Shown here: positions 6,961 through 14,054 of the stretch, one piece after another
How the letters are laid out: every line of letters starts with the position of its first letter
Numbering within the stretch: the stretch's first letter is position 1
Source: an uncultured Burkholderiales bacterium
GTDB lineage: Bacteria > Pseudomonadota > Gammaproteobacteria > Burkholderiales > Thiobacillaceae
NCBI GenBank assembly: GCA_937925755.1
Contig: CALAMX010000022.1
Location: forward strand, 1-16,651
Reading direction: 5' to 3'
Length of the DNA stretch: 16,651 bases
Notes under the pieces: model-generated
The model's input: only the letters and a program-made list of their open reading frames with translations
Databases searched by the model: none
What the model was told of the DNA's origin: nothing
Translations under genes and position numbers: made by a program

Positions 6961-7433
6961 GTCACGGACAGCGCGGCTTCACCTTGATCGAGTTGGTCAT
7001 CGCCGTGGCCATCGTCGGCGTGTTGGCCTGGCTCGCGGCACCGCTCATCGAGGTGACCGCCCAGCGCCAGAAGGAGGCCGAGCTGAGGCTCGCCCTGCGC
7101 CAGATCCGCGGCGCCATCGACGCCTATCACCAGGCCGTGCTGGACAAGAAGGTGCAAGCTCCGGCCGATGCCTCCGGCTATCCGCCCAATCTGGAGGTCC
7201 TCGTCGCCGGCGTGCCCGACATCACCGATCCGCAGCGACGGCCGATCTATTTCCTGCGTCGCCTGCCGCGCGATCCCATGTACCCAGATGCAAGCGTGCC
7301 GGCTGCCGAGACTTGGGGCAAGCGCAGCTATGCCAGCACCCCTGACGAACCGCGCGAGGGGGCCGACGTCTTCGACGTGTACTCGCTCTCCGACAAGGTT
7401 GGCCTCAACGGCATTCCCTATCGGGAATGGTGA
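6957..7433 (+). CDS. GspG-like pseudopilin 1
   Basis: This is a 158-residue protein. MSHGQRG precedes FTLIELVIAVAIVGVLAWLA, a textbook type III signal: prepilin peptidase would cut after Gly7, leaving Phe at +1 and Glu at +5. The remainder resembles the PulG-like globular domain (YHQAVLDKKV, then LRRLPRDPMYPDA, ending GLNGIPYREW). It is probably the major pseudopilin, because its signal is the most canonical of the three. ATG 6957 overlaps the secretin stop. No prepilin peptidase gene is in the window. Confidence 0.9.
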   Translation: MSHGQRGFTLIELVIAVAIVGVLAWLAAPLIEVTAQRQKEAELRLALRQIRGAIDAYHQAVLDKKVQAPADASGYPPNLEVLVAGVPDITDPQRRPIYFLRRLPRDPMYPDASVPAAETWGKRSYASTPDEPREGADVFDVYSLSDKVGLNGIPYREW

Positions 7434-7446
7434 GGGGTGCTGCGTG
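7432..7446 (+). promoter_or_regulatory. Ribosome binding site deciding the pseudopilin 2 start
   Basis: GAGGGG at 7432-7437 lies 6 bases before GTG 7444 and overlaps the preceding TGA. It supports the GTG start, which gives a correctly short prepilin leader, over the much longer open frame upstream. Confidence 0.7.
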
Positions 7447-7815
7447 AAAAGTAAGGCGAACGGGTTTACGCTGGTCGAACTGCTGGTGGTGCTGGCCATC
7501 ATCGCCACCCTGCTCGCACTGGCCGCACCGCGTTACTTCCAGCACGTCGAACGCTCCAAGGAGGCGGTCCTGCGCGAGAATCTGGCGACGATGCGCAACG
7601 CCATCGACCAGTATCACGCCGACACCGGGCGCTGGCCGGAGAACCTCGCCACCCTCGTGGACAAGCGCTATCTGCGCGCCGTACCGGTCGATCCCATCAC
7701 CGAACGCAACGACACCTGGCTCGAGGTACCGCCCAACGAGGGGAGTGGTGTCCAGGATGTGCACAGCGGCGCAGAGGGCGCGGGTCTGGACGGGACGCCG
7801 TACGCAGAGTGGTGA
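7444..7815 (+). CDS. GspG-like pseudopilin 2
   Basis: This is a 123-residue protein. MKSKANG is followed by FTLVELLVVLAIIATLLALA, again a canonical prepilin leader with Phe +1 and Glu +5. The globular part is short (DQYHADTGRWPENLATLV, then RAVPVDPIT, ending GLDGTPYAEW) and keeps the PulG-like ending shared with the previous gene (GxxGxPYxEW). The two are therefore probably paralogues from a tandem duplication. The GTG start is set by GAGGGG at 7432-7437. The stop overlaps the next start as GTGA. Confidence 0.9.
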   Translation: MKSKANGFTLVELLVVLAIIATLLALAAPRYFQHVERSKEAVLRENLATMRNAIDQYHADTGRWPENLATLVDKRYLRAVPVDPITERNDTWLEVPPNEGSGVQDVHSGAEGAGLDGTPYAEW

Positions 7816-8432
7816 ACAAAGCCATGTATCGGGTTCCCATAGCTGACGCTCAGGCCGGATGGGTCATGTTGGCGCTGCTCTTTCTGCTCGCCGGGCTCGG
7901 GACCGGTATGGCCGCGCTAGGCAAGGTCTGGTCGACTGCAGTCCAGCGCGAAAAAGAGGCCGAGCTGCTGTTCATAGGCGCCCAGTTCAGCCGGGCGCTG
8001 GAAAGCTACCACCGCCTGAGTCCCGGTCCTGAAAAGTCCTACCCGCAGACGCTGGAAGCGCTCGTCCTCGACCCCCGCTTCCCCAACACTGTACGGCACC
8101 TGCGCCGCATCTACACCGACCCGATGACCGGCGCGCCTGAGTGGGGCCTCATCCGCGACGCCCAAGGCGGCATCATCGGTGTGCACAGTCTGTCCGGGGG
8201 TGTCCCACTGAAGGTGAGCGGCTTTACCCCCAGCCAAGAAGGCTTTGCCGAGGCGGCGAGCTACCGCGACTGGATCTTCAGACCACGGTCCGAGCCAGGC
8301 CCTGCGCCGGCCGGGGCGAGTGAGGGTGGTCAAACGGAGAGGCCGGGCGAGCCGTCACCCGGCGCGTCTGCCGAAACGAAAGGGCTAGGATTACCGTCGG
8401 GATTCAGTCCGCCAGCCCCTCCGACCAGATGA
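7812..8432 (+). CDS. Divergent pseudopilin-like membrane protein 3
   Basis: This is a 206-residue protein. The N-terminus has one hydrophobic helix (AGWVMLALLFLLAGLGTGMA) like a pilin, and QREKEAELLFIGAQFSRALESYH then matches a conserved stretch of PulG-like proteins of this operon type. YPQTLEALVLDPRFPNTVRHL, YTDPMTGAPEWGL and ASYRDWIF follow, then a Pro/Gly/Ser tail. Unlike its two neighbours it lacks the G-F-T-L-x-E signal: Trp follows Gly and Ala stands where Glu5 should be. It may not be processed or may need no Glu5, as some tip or membrane-bound subunits do. GTG 7812 overlaps the previous stop. ATG 7824 is an alternative start. The 3' end overlaps the convergent gene by 29 bases. Confidence 0.75.
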   Translation: MNKAMYRVPIADAQAGWVMLALLFLLAGLGTGMAALGKVWSTAVQREKEAELLFIGAQFSRALESYHRLSPGPEKSYPQTLEALVLDPRFPNTVRHLRRIYTDPMTGAPEWGLIRDAQGGIIGVHSLSGGVPLKVSGFTPSQEGFAEAASYRDWIFRPRSEPGPAPAGASEGGQTERPGEPSPGASAETKGLGLPSGFSPPAPPTR

Positions 8433-9702
8433 GCGCGTTGACATGGGCCAGGTTGACGGCGTCAGCGGTGATTCCTGCCTGGTCGCAGAGCGCGGCGATC
8501 GTTGCCTGGTCGAACTGTTCGCAGGCCCGTGCGAGCTGCAGGTAGGGCGCATAGGGGCCCGTGTCGTGCAGCAGGGCATCCAGTACGCTTGGGGGCAGTT
8601 GCAGACCGTCGAGCGCTTGGGCCAGGGGCAGGCCCAACAGGCTGTCGAGCATGGACAGGATGCCGACAATGAAAAGACCGCCCCGCTCGGCCTTGGGAAT
8701 ATGCCCATCACCCAGGAGCTCAGTGAGACGGGCGCGCACCACGGCATGTCTGAGCAGAGTACGGCTGCGCGGGTCGCCCTCGGCATGGGCGAACATCAGC
8801 AGGGTGAGCCAGCGGTAGAGCTGGTCGTGGCCCAGCACGACCAGCGCCTGGCCGATCGACTTTACCGGATGGCGCAGCCCGACCGCTGCCGAGTTGATGT
8901 AACGCAGAAGCTTGTAGGACAGGGCCGCATCCTGCTTGAATTTGGCCTCGATGACCGGAAAGTCGGCATGCCCCATCACCAGGTTGAGCAGATCCATGAC
9001 GACTACGCGACCTGCCTGCAGCTGCCGGCCGGCGCTCGCCGGGGCATGCAGGTAATACTCGCCCTGCATGAGATCGAAGCCCAGTCGGCGGCAGGCATCG
9101 AACAGCTCCCAGGTGTCGACATGGCGGGCGATGAGGGCTTGGGCGCCCCATTGGCGTGCGCGCACCGAGCTGTGGCCCAGGCTCATGGCGTTGTGCTGGC
9201 GCAGGTCGATGCGTACATAGCGACGGATGTGAAGTGGAGGGAGTAGGGGGACGGACCCCTCGATATCCTCTACTACCAGGCCGAACCCCTCCTGCAGACG
9301 CTGCATGAGTCTGGGTACCAGCTCATCCTGGGGGAGGAGATCGGAGATGGCCAGCAGGGTGCGCACGGGCCGCAGCAGGGACAACAGTGGTGAGGCTAGG
9401 CCGGCCGTCGAGAGTGCAAGCAGGGTGAGCTTGTCGCCCAAGGCCTGCTGATAATCAAGGTCTATCACCGCGCTCAACAGGGCTTCGTCCTCGATCTGGG
9501 CGCGGGTGTGCGCCCCGGGCAGGACCGGCAGCGGTACCTGCGGACGCACACCCAGCTCGTAACCGACGATACGGCCCTTGGCGTCGAGCAGCGGCGCCCG
9601 GGTGATGTAGGATGCGCTTGGCAGGATGTCACCGCCGCGTCTCTGTCCGACGGCGGTCGTCGCGGTGTGGCTGGCTTGGGCGTGTTGCCGGATCTCGTGC
9701 AT
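8404..9702 (-). CDS. EAL-like/HDOD signalling protein
   Basis: This is a 432-residue cytoplasmic protein. Residues about 31-225 are a degenerate EAL domain: ITRAPLLDAKGRIVGYEL replaces the EAL signature with YELGVR, and FDLMQGEYYLHAP stands at the end. It should bind rather than hydrolyse cyclic di-GMP, if it binds it at all. Residues about 225-428 are an HDOD domain (FKQDAALSYKLLRYINSA, then SIGQALVVLGHDQLYRWL). This YuxH-type EAL-HDOD architecture is common in Proteobacteria and tied to motility or cyclic di-GMP signalling. ATG at 9700-9702 is preceded by GAGGTG (9708-9713), which overlaps the stop of the upstream DUF1631-type gene. It is the last gene of the block. Confidence 0.88.
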   Translation of the reverse strand: MHEIRQHAQASHTATTAVGQRRGGDILPSASYITRAPLLDAKGRIVGYELGVRPQVPLPVLPGAHTRAQIEDEALLSAVIDLDYQQALGDKLTLLALSTAGLASPLLSLLRPVRTLLAISDLLPQDELVPRLMQRLQEGFGLVVEDIEGSVPLLPPLHIRRYVRIDLRQHNAMSLGHSSVRARQWGAQALIARHVDTWELFDACRRLGFDLMQGEYYLHAPASAGRQLQAGRVVVMDLLNLVMGHADFPVIEAKFKQDAALSYKLLRYINSAAVGLRHPVKSIGQALVVLGHDQLYRWLTLLMFAHAEGDPRSRTLLRHAVVRARLTELLGDGHIPKAERGGLFIVGILSMLDSLLGLPLAQALDGLQLPPSVLDALLHDTGPYAPYLQLARACEQFDQATIAALCDQAGITADAVNLAHVNALIWSEGLAD

Positions 9703-9714
9703 GGTTTCACCTCA
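9703..9714 (-). promoter_or_regulatory. Ribosome binding site overlapping the upstream stop
   Basis: On the minus strand TGAGGTG combines the DUF1631-type gene stop (9712-9714) with GAGGTG (9708-9713), 5 bases before ATG 9700-9702. It indicates coupled translation and fixes the start of the EAL-like/HDOD gene. Confidence 0.7.
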
Positions 9715-10950
9715 GCGGCGACTGACGGAACGGTTGTTGGAACGCTTTGCAGCGATCGATGATGCGGGAGTGGCCTCCGTGGCAGCGGGCGTGACGGGCG
9801 GCGTCTGGGGGGCGATCAGCGCGGTCTGGGCCTGCATCCACTGCACTAGGAAACGGTCGCGGACTTCGGCGGGGAGGCCTAGTGCCGCCATCCCGGTGCG
9901 CAGTTGCCGCAACAGGGACGGCAGCTGCCGCAGGCGTGCCGGCGCCGCCAAGCTGGAATCGGGCGCAAGGCTGCCGATCAGGGCGTCCATAACTGCGATG
10001 GCCTCTCGCCATTCCGGGCTGTCCGGCCCGTGTCGTCGGTGGCAGTGGGCCAGCCAGCGCTGCCAGTGTTCTTCCAAGAAACCGCGTATGGCCTCGGGGA
10101 GGGGCTGACCCGCCAGACGCGCGTTGACGACCTCGCGCGCGTGCCTGTGGGATGGGGCTGACTCTTCTAGGCTCAGTGTTACGGCATCTTCTGAGGTGGG
10201 GGAAGGTACCTCAGGCGACAGGGGCACCGGTAGTTCTGGCAGCGCAGGTGCCAAGGCCGACAGACTCGTCGGCGGTTCGGAGAGCTGAGACCCGAGGTAG
10301 ACGTCCAGGTCAAGGTACACCGCCAGCATGAGTTCTGGGAGGTGCACGGCCAGGGCCTGCAGCAGGCGCTGCTTGGGGGCGTTGGGCGAGGGATGCTCGG
10401 CAAGGGCGCGCACCAGCGCCGAGGCAATCAGGCGCGGACCTATGGGCAGGTCGGCCGCGAGAAGGTCGCTCGCCTGTAGCAGGCGGCGATAGCGATGCAG
10501 AAGGGCGTGCAAGGGTTGCTGGCAGCCGTCCTGCAGAGCCTGGATCAGGTCACGGGCATCCAGTGTCTCAGGGGCAGCGGCATCGTCCTCCACCCGGAGT
10601 TGAGCCGGCTCGATCTCGTGCAGCAGACCGAACCGGTGCAGTGGATCGTAGCGACAGGCCCGGGGATGGAGTCGGTCGAAGTGGCGCCTGAAGTCCGCGG
10701 GCAGCTGGCTAAGGCGGTGTTGGGCGAGACGGGCCGCCTCCATGTTCATAAGCCGTTTGTCCAGATCCGGTATTTCGGCCGCTTGCCGGTTGAGGCTGGC
10801 GGCGGCGCAGCTCAAGGCGATGGGCAACAGCTGGGCCATGCGCGCGGCCAGGATCTCGGCGATCTCGCGCAGGGTATCGGCGGCAGGAAGCCCCGCATAG
10901 GGGTCGTCGAGCGCGGCCTTACCGGTCAAGACGCTGCGGCGTTCGAACAC
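9712..10950 (-). CDS. DUF1631-type protein, short form
   Basis: This is a 412-residue, Leu/Ala/Arg-rich, helical protein with no membrane segment. The distal part (about residues 320-385; EWREAIAVMDALIGSLAP, then ARLRQLPSLLRQLRTGMAAL) matches what I recall of the DUF1631 family, whose members are usually far longer (roughly 700 residues). A Pro/Ser-rich linker near residues 225-265 separates two helical halves, so this may be a shortened form. Its function is unknown. Its place between a DNA glycosylase and an EAL-like/HDOD protein suggests a link to cyclic di-GMP signalling. The start is GTG at 10948-10950. An internal ATG (MAQLLPIALS) is less likely because the upstream residues are also protein-like. 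Confidence 0.65.
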   Translation of the reverse strand: MFERRSVLTGKAALDDPYAGLPAADTLREIAEILAARMAQLLPIALSCAAASLNRQAAEIPDLDKRLMNMEAARLAQHRLSQLPADFRRHFDRLHPRACRYDPLHRFGLLHEIEPAQLRVEDDAAAPETLDARDLIQALQDGCQQPLHALLHRYRRLLQASDLLAADLPIGPRLIASALVRALAEHPSPNAPKQRLLQALAVHLPELMLAVYLDLDVYLGSQLSEPPTSLSALAPALPELPVPLSPEVPSPTSEDAVTLSLEESAPSHRHAREVVNARLAGQPLPEAIRGFLEEHWQRWLAHCHRRHGPDSPEWREAIAVMDALIGSLAPDSSLAAPARLRQLPSLLRQLRTGMAALGLPAEVRDRFLVQWMQAQTALIAPQTPPVTPAATEATPASSIAAKRSNNRSVSRR

Positions 10951-11036
10951 GGTGGGTATGCGCCTTAGGGCATATGGATAAGATCAGGGCCATAGGCCGT
11001 GTATCGGCCACGCCAAGAAAAACTTGATTCCCTCAC
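10951..11036 (-). other. Short intergenic gap in the signalling block
   Basis: The gap is 86 bases long. It contains two small inverted repeats: GGCC-GATACAC-GGCC, and CAAG-AAAAA-CTTG nearer the glycosylase stop. I see no convincing promoter. A T-rich stretch (GTTTTTCTT) on the minus strand could weaken transcription after the glycosylase gene. It is the largest gap within the block and therefore the likeliest place for an internal promoter or attenuator. Confidence 0.35.
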
Positions 11037-11858
11037 TCAGGCCCCGTCAGGGTGTCGGGATGCAATGCCCGCCGGCGGCTGACAGGCTGGGCACCAGTAG
11101 GTCGAGCGCAGGTGCCGGCCGAGGCGGGCCTGCACGATGGGTGTTGCGCAGCGCAGACAGGGCATGCCCCTGCGTCCATACACCCAAAGCGGCCCACCAG
11201 CGACTGCCTGGCGCCGGGTCACGCGCGGGCCGGGGCCGAGGTTGGCGCGCAGCAGCTCGACCGCTTTGCGGTAGAGGGCGACGAGCTGCGCGTCCGTCGT
11301 CTGTTCGAGGGGGCACAGTGGGTGCAGCCCTTGCAGGAACAAAACTTCGGACTTGTAGACGTTGCCGATCCCGGCGGCCACCCTCTGGTCGAGCAGCACG
11401 TCTGCCAAGGGGGTAGCGGACGGGAGCAGACTGCGCGCCCGTGCAGGCAGCTCGTCAAACGGCGGTGTCAGCGATAGCAGATCAGGCCCCAGCGCCGTCG
11501 GGAGCGTGTGCTGTCCCCTCTGTCCGGTCCGCAGGACCTCGGTCTGCATGGGGTTGAAACAGACGAAGACCTCGTCGGCGAGCTGCAGGAGGATAGCAGC
11601 CTGGTGAGTGGGTTTCTCCCAGGCATCACCGGTCCGGTAGTGATGCCAACTGCCCGTCATACCCAGGTGGCTGCGCAGGAGACGGCCATCGTCCAACTCG
11701 ATGAAGAGGTGCTTGCCATGGGCTCGAACCGCATCGACGCGCCGTCCCTTCAGGATGTGTCCGGGATGGTCGCGCAGGCGGGCGTCCGTCAGGGTCTGCC
11801 CGCAAAGTCTTTGTGCCAGATAGCGGGCTAGCTTGTGAACGGTGTCGCCCTCAGGCAC
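11037..11858 (-). CDS. nei: Fpg/Nei-family DNA glycosylase (endonuclease VIII-like)
   Basis: This 273-residue protein excises oxidised bases and nicks the abasic site. The catalytic start MPEGDT (Pro2 nucleophile, Glu3) is present, as are Lys49 in HGKHLF, the H2TH region (LADVLLDQRVAAGIGNVYKS, 151-170, with Asn166) and a C-terminal zinc finger of CLRC (234-237) and CPAC (256-259) with the Arg of the finger loop. MPEGDT favours the Nei side of the family over Fpg/MutM (usually MPELPE). The start is GTG at 11856-11858, forced by the need for Pro at position 2. It lies 9 bases after the response-regulator stop and so appears to be co-transcribed with signalling genes, an unusual setting for a repair gene. 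Confidence 0.92.
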   Translation of the reverse strand: MPEGDTVHKLARYLAQRLCGQTLTDARLRDHPGHILKGRRVDAVRAHGKHLFIELDDGRLLRSHLGMTGSWHHYRTGDAWEKPTHQAAILLQLADEVFVCFNPMQTEVLRTGQRGQHTLPTALGPDLLSLTPPFDELPARARSLLPSATPLADVLLDQRVAAGIGNVYKSEVLFLQGLHPLCPLEQTTDAQLVALYRKAVELLRANLGPGPRVTRRQAVAGGPLWVYGRRGMPCLRCATPIVQARLGRHLRSTYWCPACQPPAGIASRHPDGA

Positions 11859-11867
11859 TCTAGCGCA

Positions 11868-14054
11868 TCACGCATGTAGATTCGGGGTGAGGCCTTCCTG
11901 GCTCAGCCAGGCTTCGAGCTGTCGGGCTGGTATCGGCTTACTGATGAGATAGCCCTGGATCTCGCGGCAGCCCTGCTCGCGGAGGAAGCGCAGCTGCGCT
12001 TCGGTCTCCACCCCCTCGGCGACCAGATCCAGGCCCAGTCCCTGGCCAATCGAGATGATGGCCTTGATGATGGTGTGCTGGCTCGCATCCCGATCGATCT
12101 CCCAAACGAAGGATTTGTCGATCTTGAGGGTATGGATGGGGAATTTCTGCAGATAGCCCAGGGAGGAGTATTGGGTGCCGAAGTCGTCGATGGCGATGCG
12201 TACCCCGCGCGCGGCGATCTCGTTGAGCCGCGAGACCACGACGCTGGGGTCGTGGATGAACAGGTTCTCGGTGATCTCGACCTCGATGCGCCCGGGCGGG
12301 ACACCGTGCAGGTCCACCGTACTCATGAAGCAGTCGACGAAGCCAGGCAGGTCGAGGCAGCGGGGTGAGAGGTTGACGCCGATCCGTGGGGGGGCGATGC
12401 CGCGGTCTAGCCAGGCGCGCATCAGACGGCAGCATTCGCCCAGGACCCATTTGTTCAACGGGATGATGAGGCCTGTCTCCTCGGCCACGGCGATGAACTC
12501 CCCAGGCGGCAGCAGCCCTAGCTGCGGGTGGTTCCAGCGCACCAGGGCCTCGACGCCGCGCAGACGCCGGTTGACGATGTCTACCTGTGGCTGGAAGTAG
12601 AGCTCCAGCTGACCCCGGTCGATGGCCTGCTGCAATTGCTGTTCGATCTGCAGGCGCTGATCGACGTCTGTGCGCATTGCCTCCTGGAAGAAGGCATAGC
12701 CCCCCGGCCCAGCGCGTCGCCCGTGGTAGAGGGCGATGTTGGCGTGGCGGATCAGGCTCTCCGGCGTGTCGCCGTGGTCGGGATAGATGGCCACCCCCGT
12801 GCTCAGCGTGAGTTTGTGCGGGTTGCCCTCCACCAGGAATGGGGTGGCGAGCTCCTGGCCGATGCGCTCGATCACGGCGTTGATGCTCGCCTCGTTGCCC
12901 ATGGGCATGTTGAGCAGTAGGAATTCGTCGGCAGCCAGACGCGCCAAGGTGTCGCCACCGCGCAAGCAACGCTGGATGCGCGCGGCGACCTCCTTCAACA
13001 CGGCGTCGGCTCGGGCATGGCCGTAGAGGTCGTTGATCGCGCTGAAACGGTCGAGGTTGAGGTAGAGCACAGCGAAGCGCTCGCGATTGCGCTTGGCCTG
13101 GGCGATGGCCAGGCCCAGGCGGTCGCGGAAGAGCTGGCGGTTGGGCAGGCCGGTGAGGGCATCGTGATTGAGGTAGTAGTGCGCCCACAGGGCGGCGTCG
13201 CTCTGTTCGGTGACATCCCGGGCCACGCCGTAGCAACAGGCGGCATCGCAGTCGACGGGTTCGCCGGCCTGAAGGGCGGCACAGCTGCCCTCGGGGATGA
13301 TGGTCAGCAGGATCTGGAAATGGCGATAGCCCCGCGCATCGACCGTGCTCACCAACCGTACATTGAGCTGCTGTTGGTGCTGGCTCAGACGCTTGCGCTC
13401 CCTGAGCAGGTAGCGGGTGCGCTCGCGATCATCGACATGCACGAGCTCCAGGAACGGGCTGCCGAGCAGACCCTGGCGGCTCAGGCCCAATGCCTCCTGT
13501 ACCCGGTCGTTGATGAAGGTGATGCAGTCGTGTTCGTCCAGGGTGAAGATGATGTCGGGCGAGTTGTCGACCAGGAAGCGGTGCACGCGCTCCGACTGGC
13601 TCACCAGGAGCTGGAAGGACCGGTATTCGCGCTCCAGCCAGCGCTGCTTGAGCACGGTGCGTATGCGGTGGAGCAGGAACGCCGGCTCTATCGGCTTGCG
13701 CACGAAATCGGCCGCCCCCAGCCGCAGGGCCTCGATGGCGGCGTCGATCTGGGTCTCGCCGCTGATGACCATCACCGGCACGCGGTCGCCCTTGTCGCGC
13801 ACCGCGCGCACGACCTCGTGGCCACTCATGTCGGGCAGGTTGATGTCCACCAGCAGCAGGTCGTAGGGTTCCCCAAACAGGCGTGCGAGTCCTGCGCTCC
13901 CGGTGGTACAGGTTTCGGCACTCCAGCCGGCGTTGGCGAGCAGCGAGACCAGGCTGGCGGCGAAACGGGGATCGTCCTCGATGAGCAGGATACGGGCCCG
14001 CTCGTCGGCCTGAGCCTGAGTCGTGTTACCGTTTTTGTCGCCCCAGTAAATCAC
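11868..14054 (-). CDS. REC-PAS-GGDEF(degenerate)-EAL response regulator
   Basis: This is a 728-residue protein. The REC domain (about 18-135) keeps E26-D27-D28, phospho-acceptor Asp70 (LLLVDINLP), Ser98 and Lys120. PAS spans about 158-285. The GGDEF domain (about 292-455) reads AADEF (374-378) in place of GGDEF, so cyclase activity is doubtful, although the RxxD inhibitory-site pattern (365-368) remains. The EAL domain (about 465-715) looks catalytically complete: EALVRW (502-507), ITEN with Glu596, DDFG (623-626), LKIDK with Lys644, AEGVE and QGYLISKP. It probably lowers cyclic di-GMP on phosphorylation. I chose GTG 14054, overlapping the kinase stop as GTGA with GAGGG at 14062-14066. The ATG at 14126 would overlap the kinase by 76 bases and encodes an atypical leader. 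Confidence 0.93.
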   Translation of the reverse strand: MIYWGDKNGNTTQAQADERARILLIEDDPRFAASLVSLLANAGWSAETCTTGSAGLARLFGEPYDLLLVDINLPDMSGHEVVRAVRDKGDRVPVMVISGETQIDAAIEALRLGAADFVRKPIEPAFLLHRIRTVLKQRWLEREYRSFQLLVSQSERVHRFLVDNSPDIIFTLDEHDCITFINDRVQEALGLSRQGLLGSPFLELVHVDDRERTRYLLRERKRLSQHQQQLNVRLVSTVDARGYRHFQILLTIIPEGSCAALQAGEPVDCDAACCYGVARDVTEQSDAALWAHYYLNHDALTGLPNRQLFRDRLGLAIAQAKRNRERFAVLYLNLDRFSAINDLYGHARADAVLKEVAARIQRCLRGGDTLARLAADEFLLLNMPMGNEASINAVIERIGQELATPFLVEGNPHKLTLSTGVAIYPDHGDTPESLIRHANIALYHGRRAGPGGYAFFQEAMRTDVDQRLQIEQQLQQAIDRGQLELYFQPQVDIVNRRLRGVEALVRWNHPQLGLLPPGEFIAVAEETGLIIPLNKWVLGECCRLMRAWLDRGIAPPRIGVNLSPRCLDLPGFVDCFMSTVDLHGVPPGRIEVEITENLFIHDPSVVVSRLNEIAARGVRIAIDDFGTQYSSLGYLQKFPIHTLKIDKSFVWEIDRDASQHTIIKAIISIGQGLGLDLVAEGVETEAQLRFLREQGCREIQGYLISKPIPARQLEAWLSQEGLTPNLHA

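Noticed and set aside
8443..9246. A 267-codon plus-strand frame opposite the EAL-like/HDOD gene
   Set aside because: The minus strand has clear EAL-like and HDOD patterns and a good ribosome site, whereas the plus frame matches no family I know.
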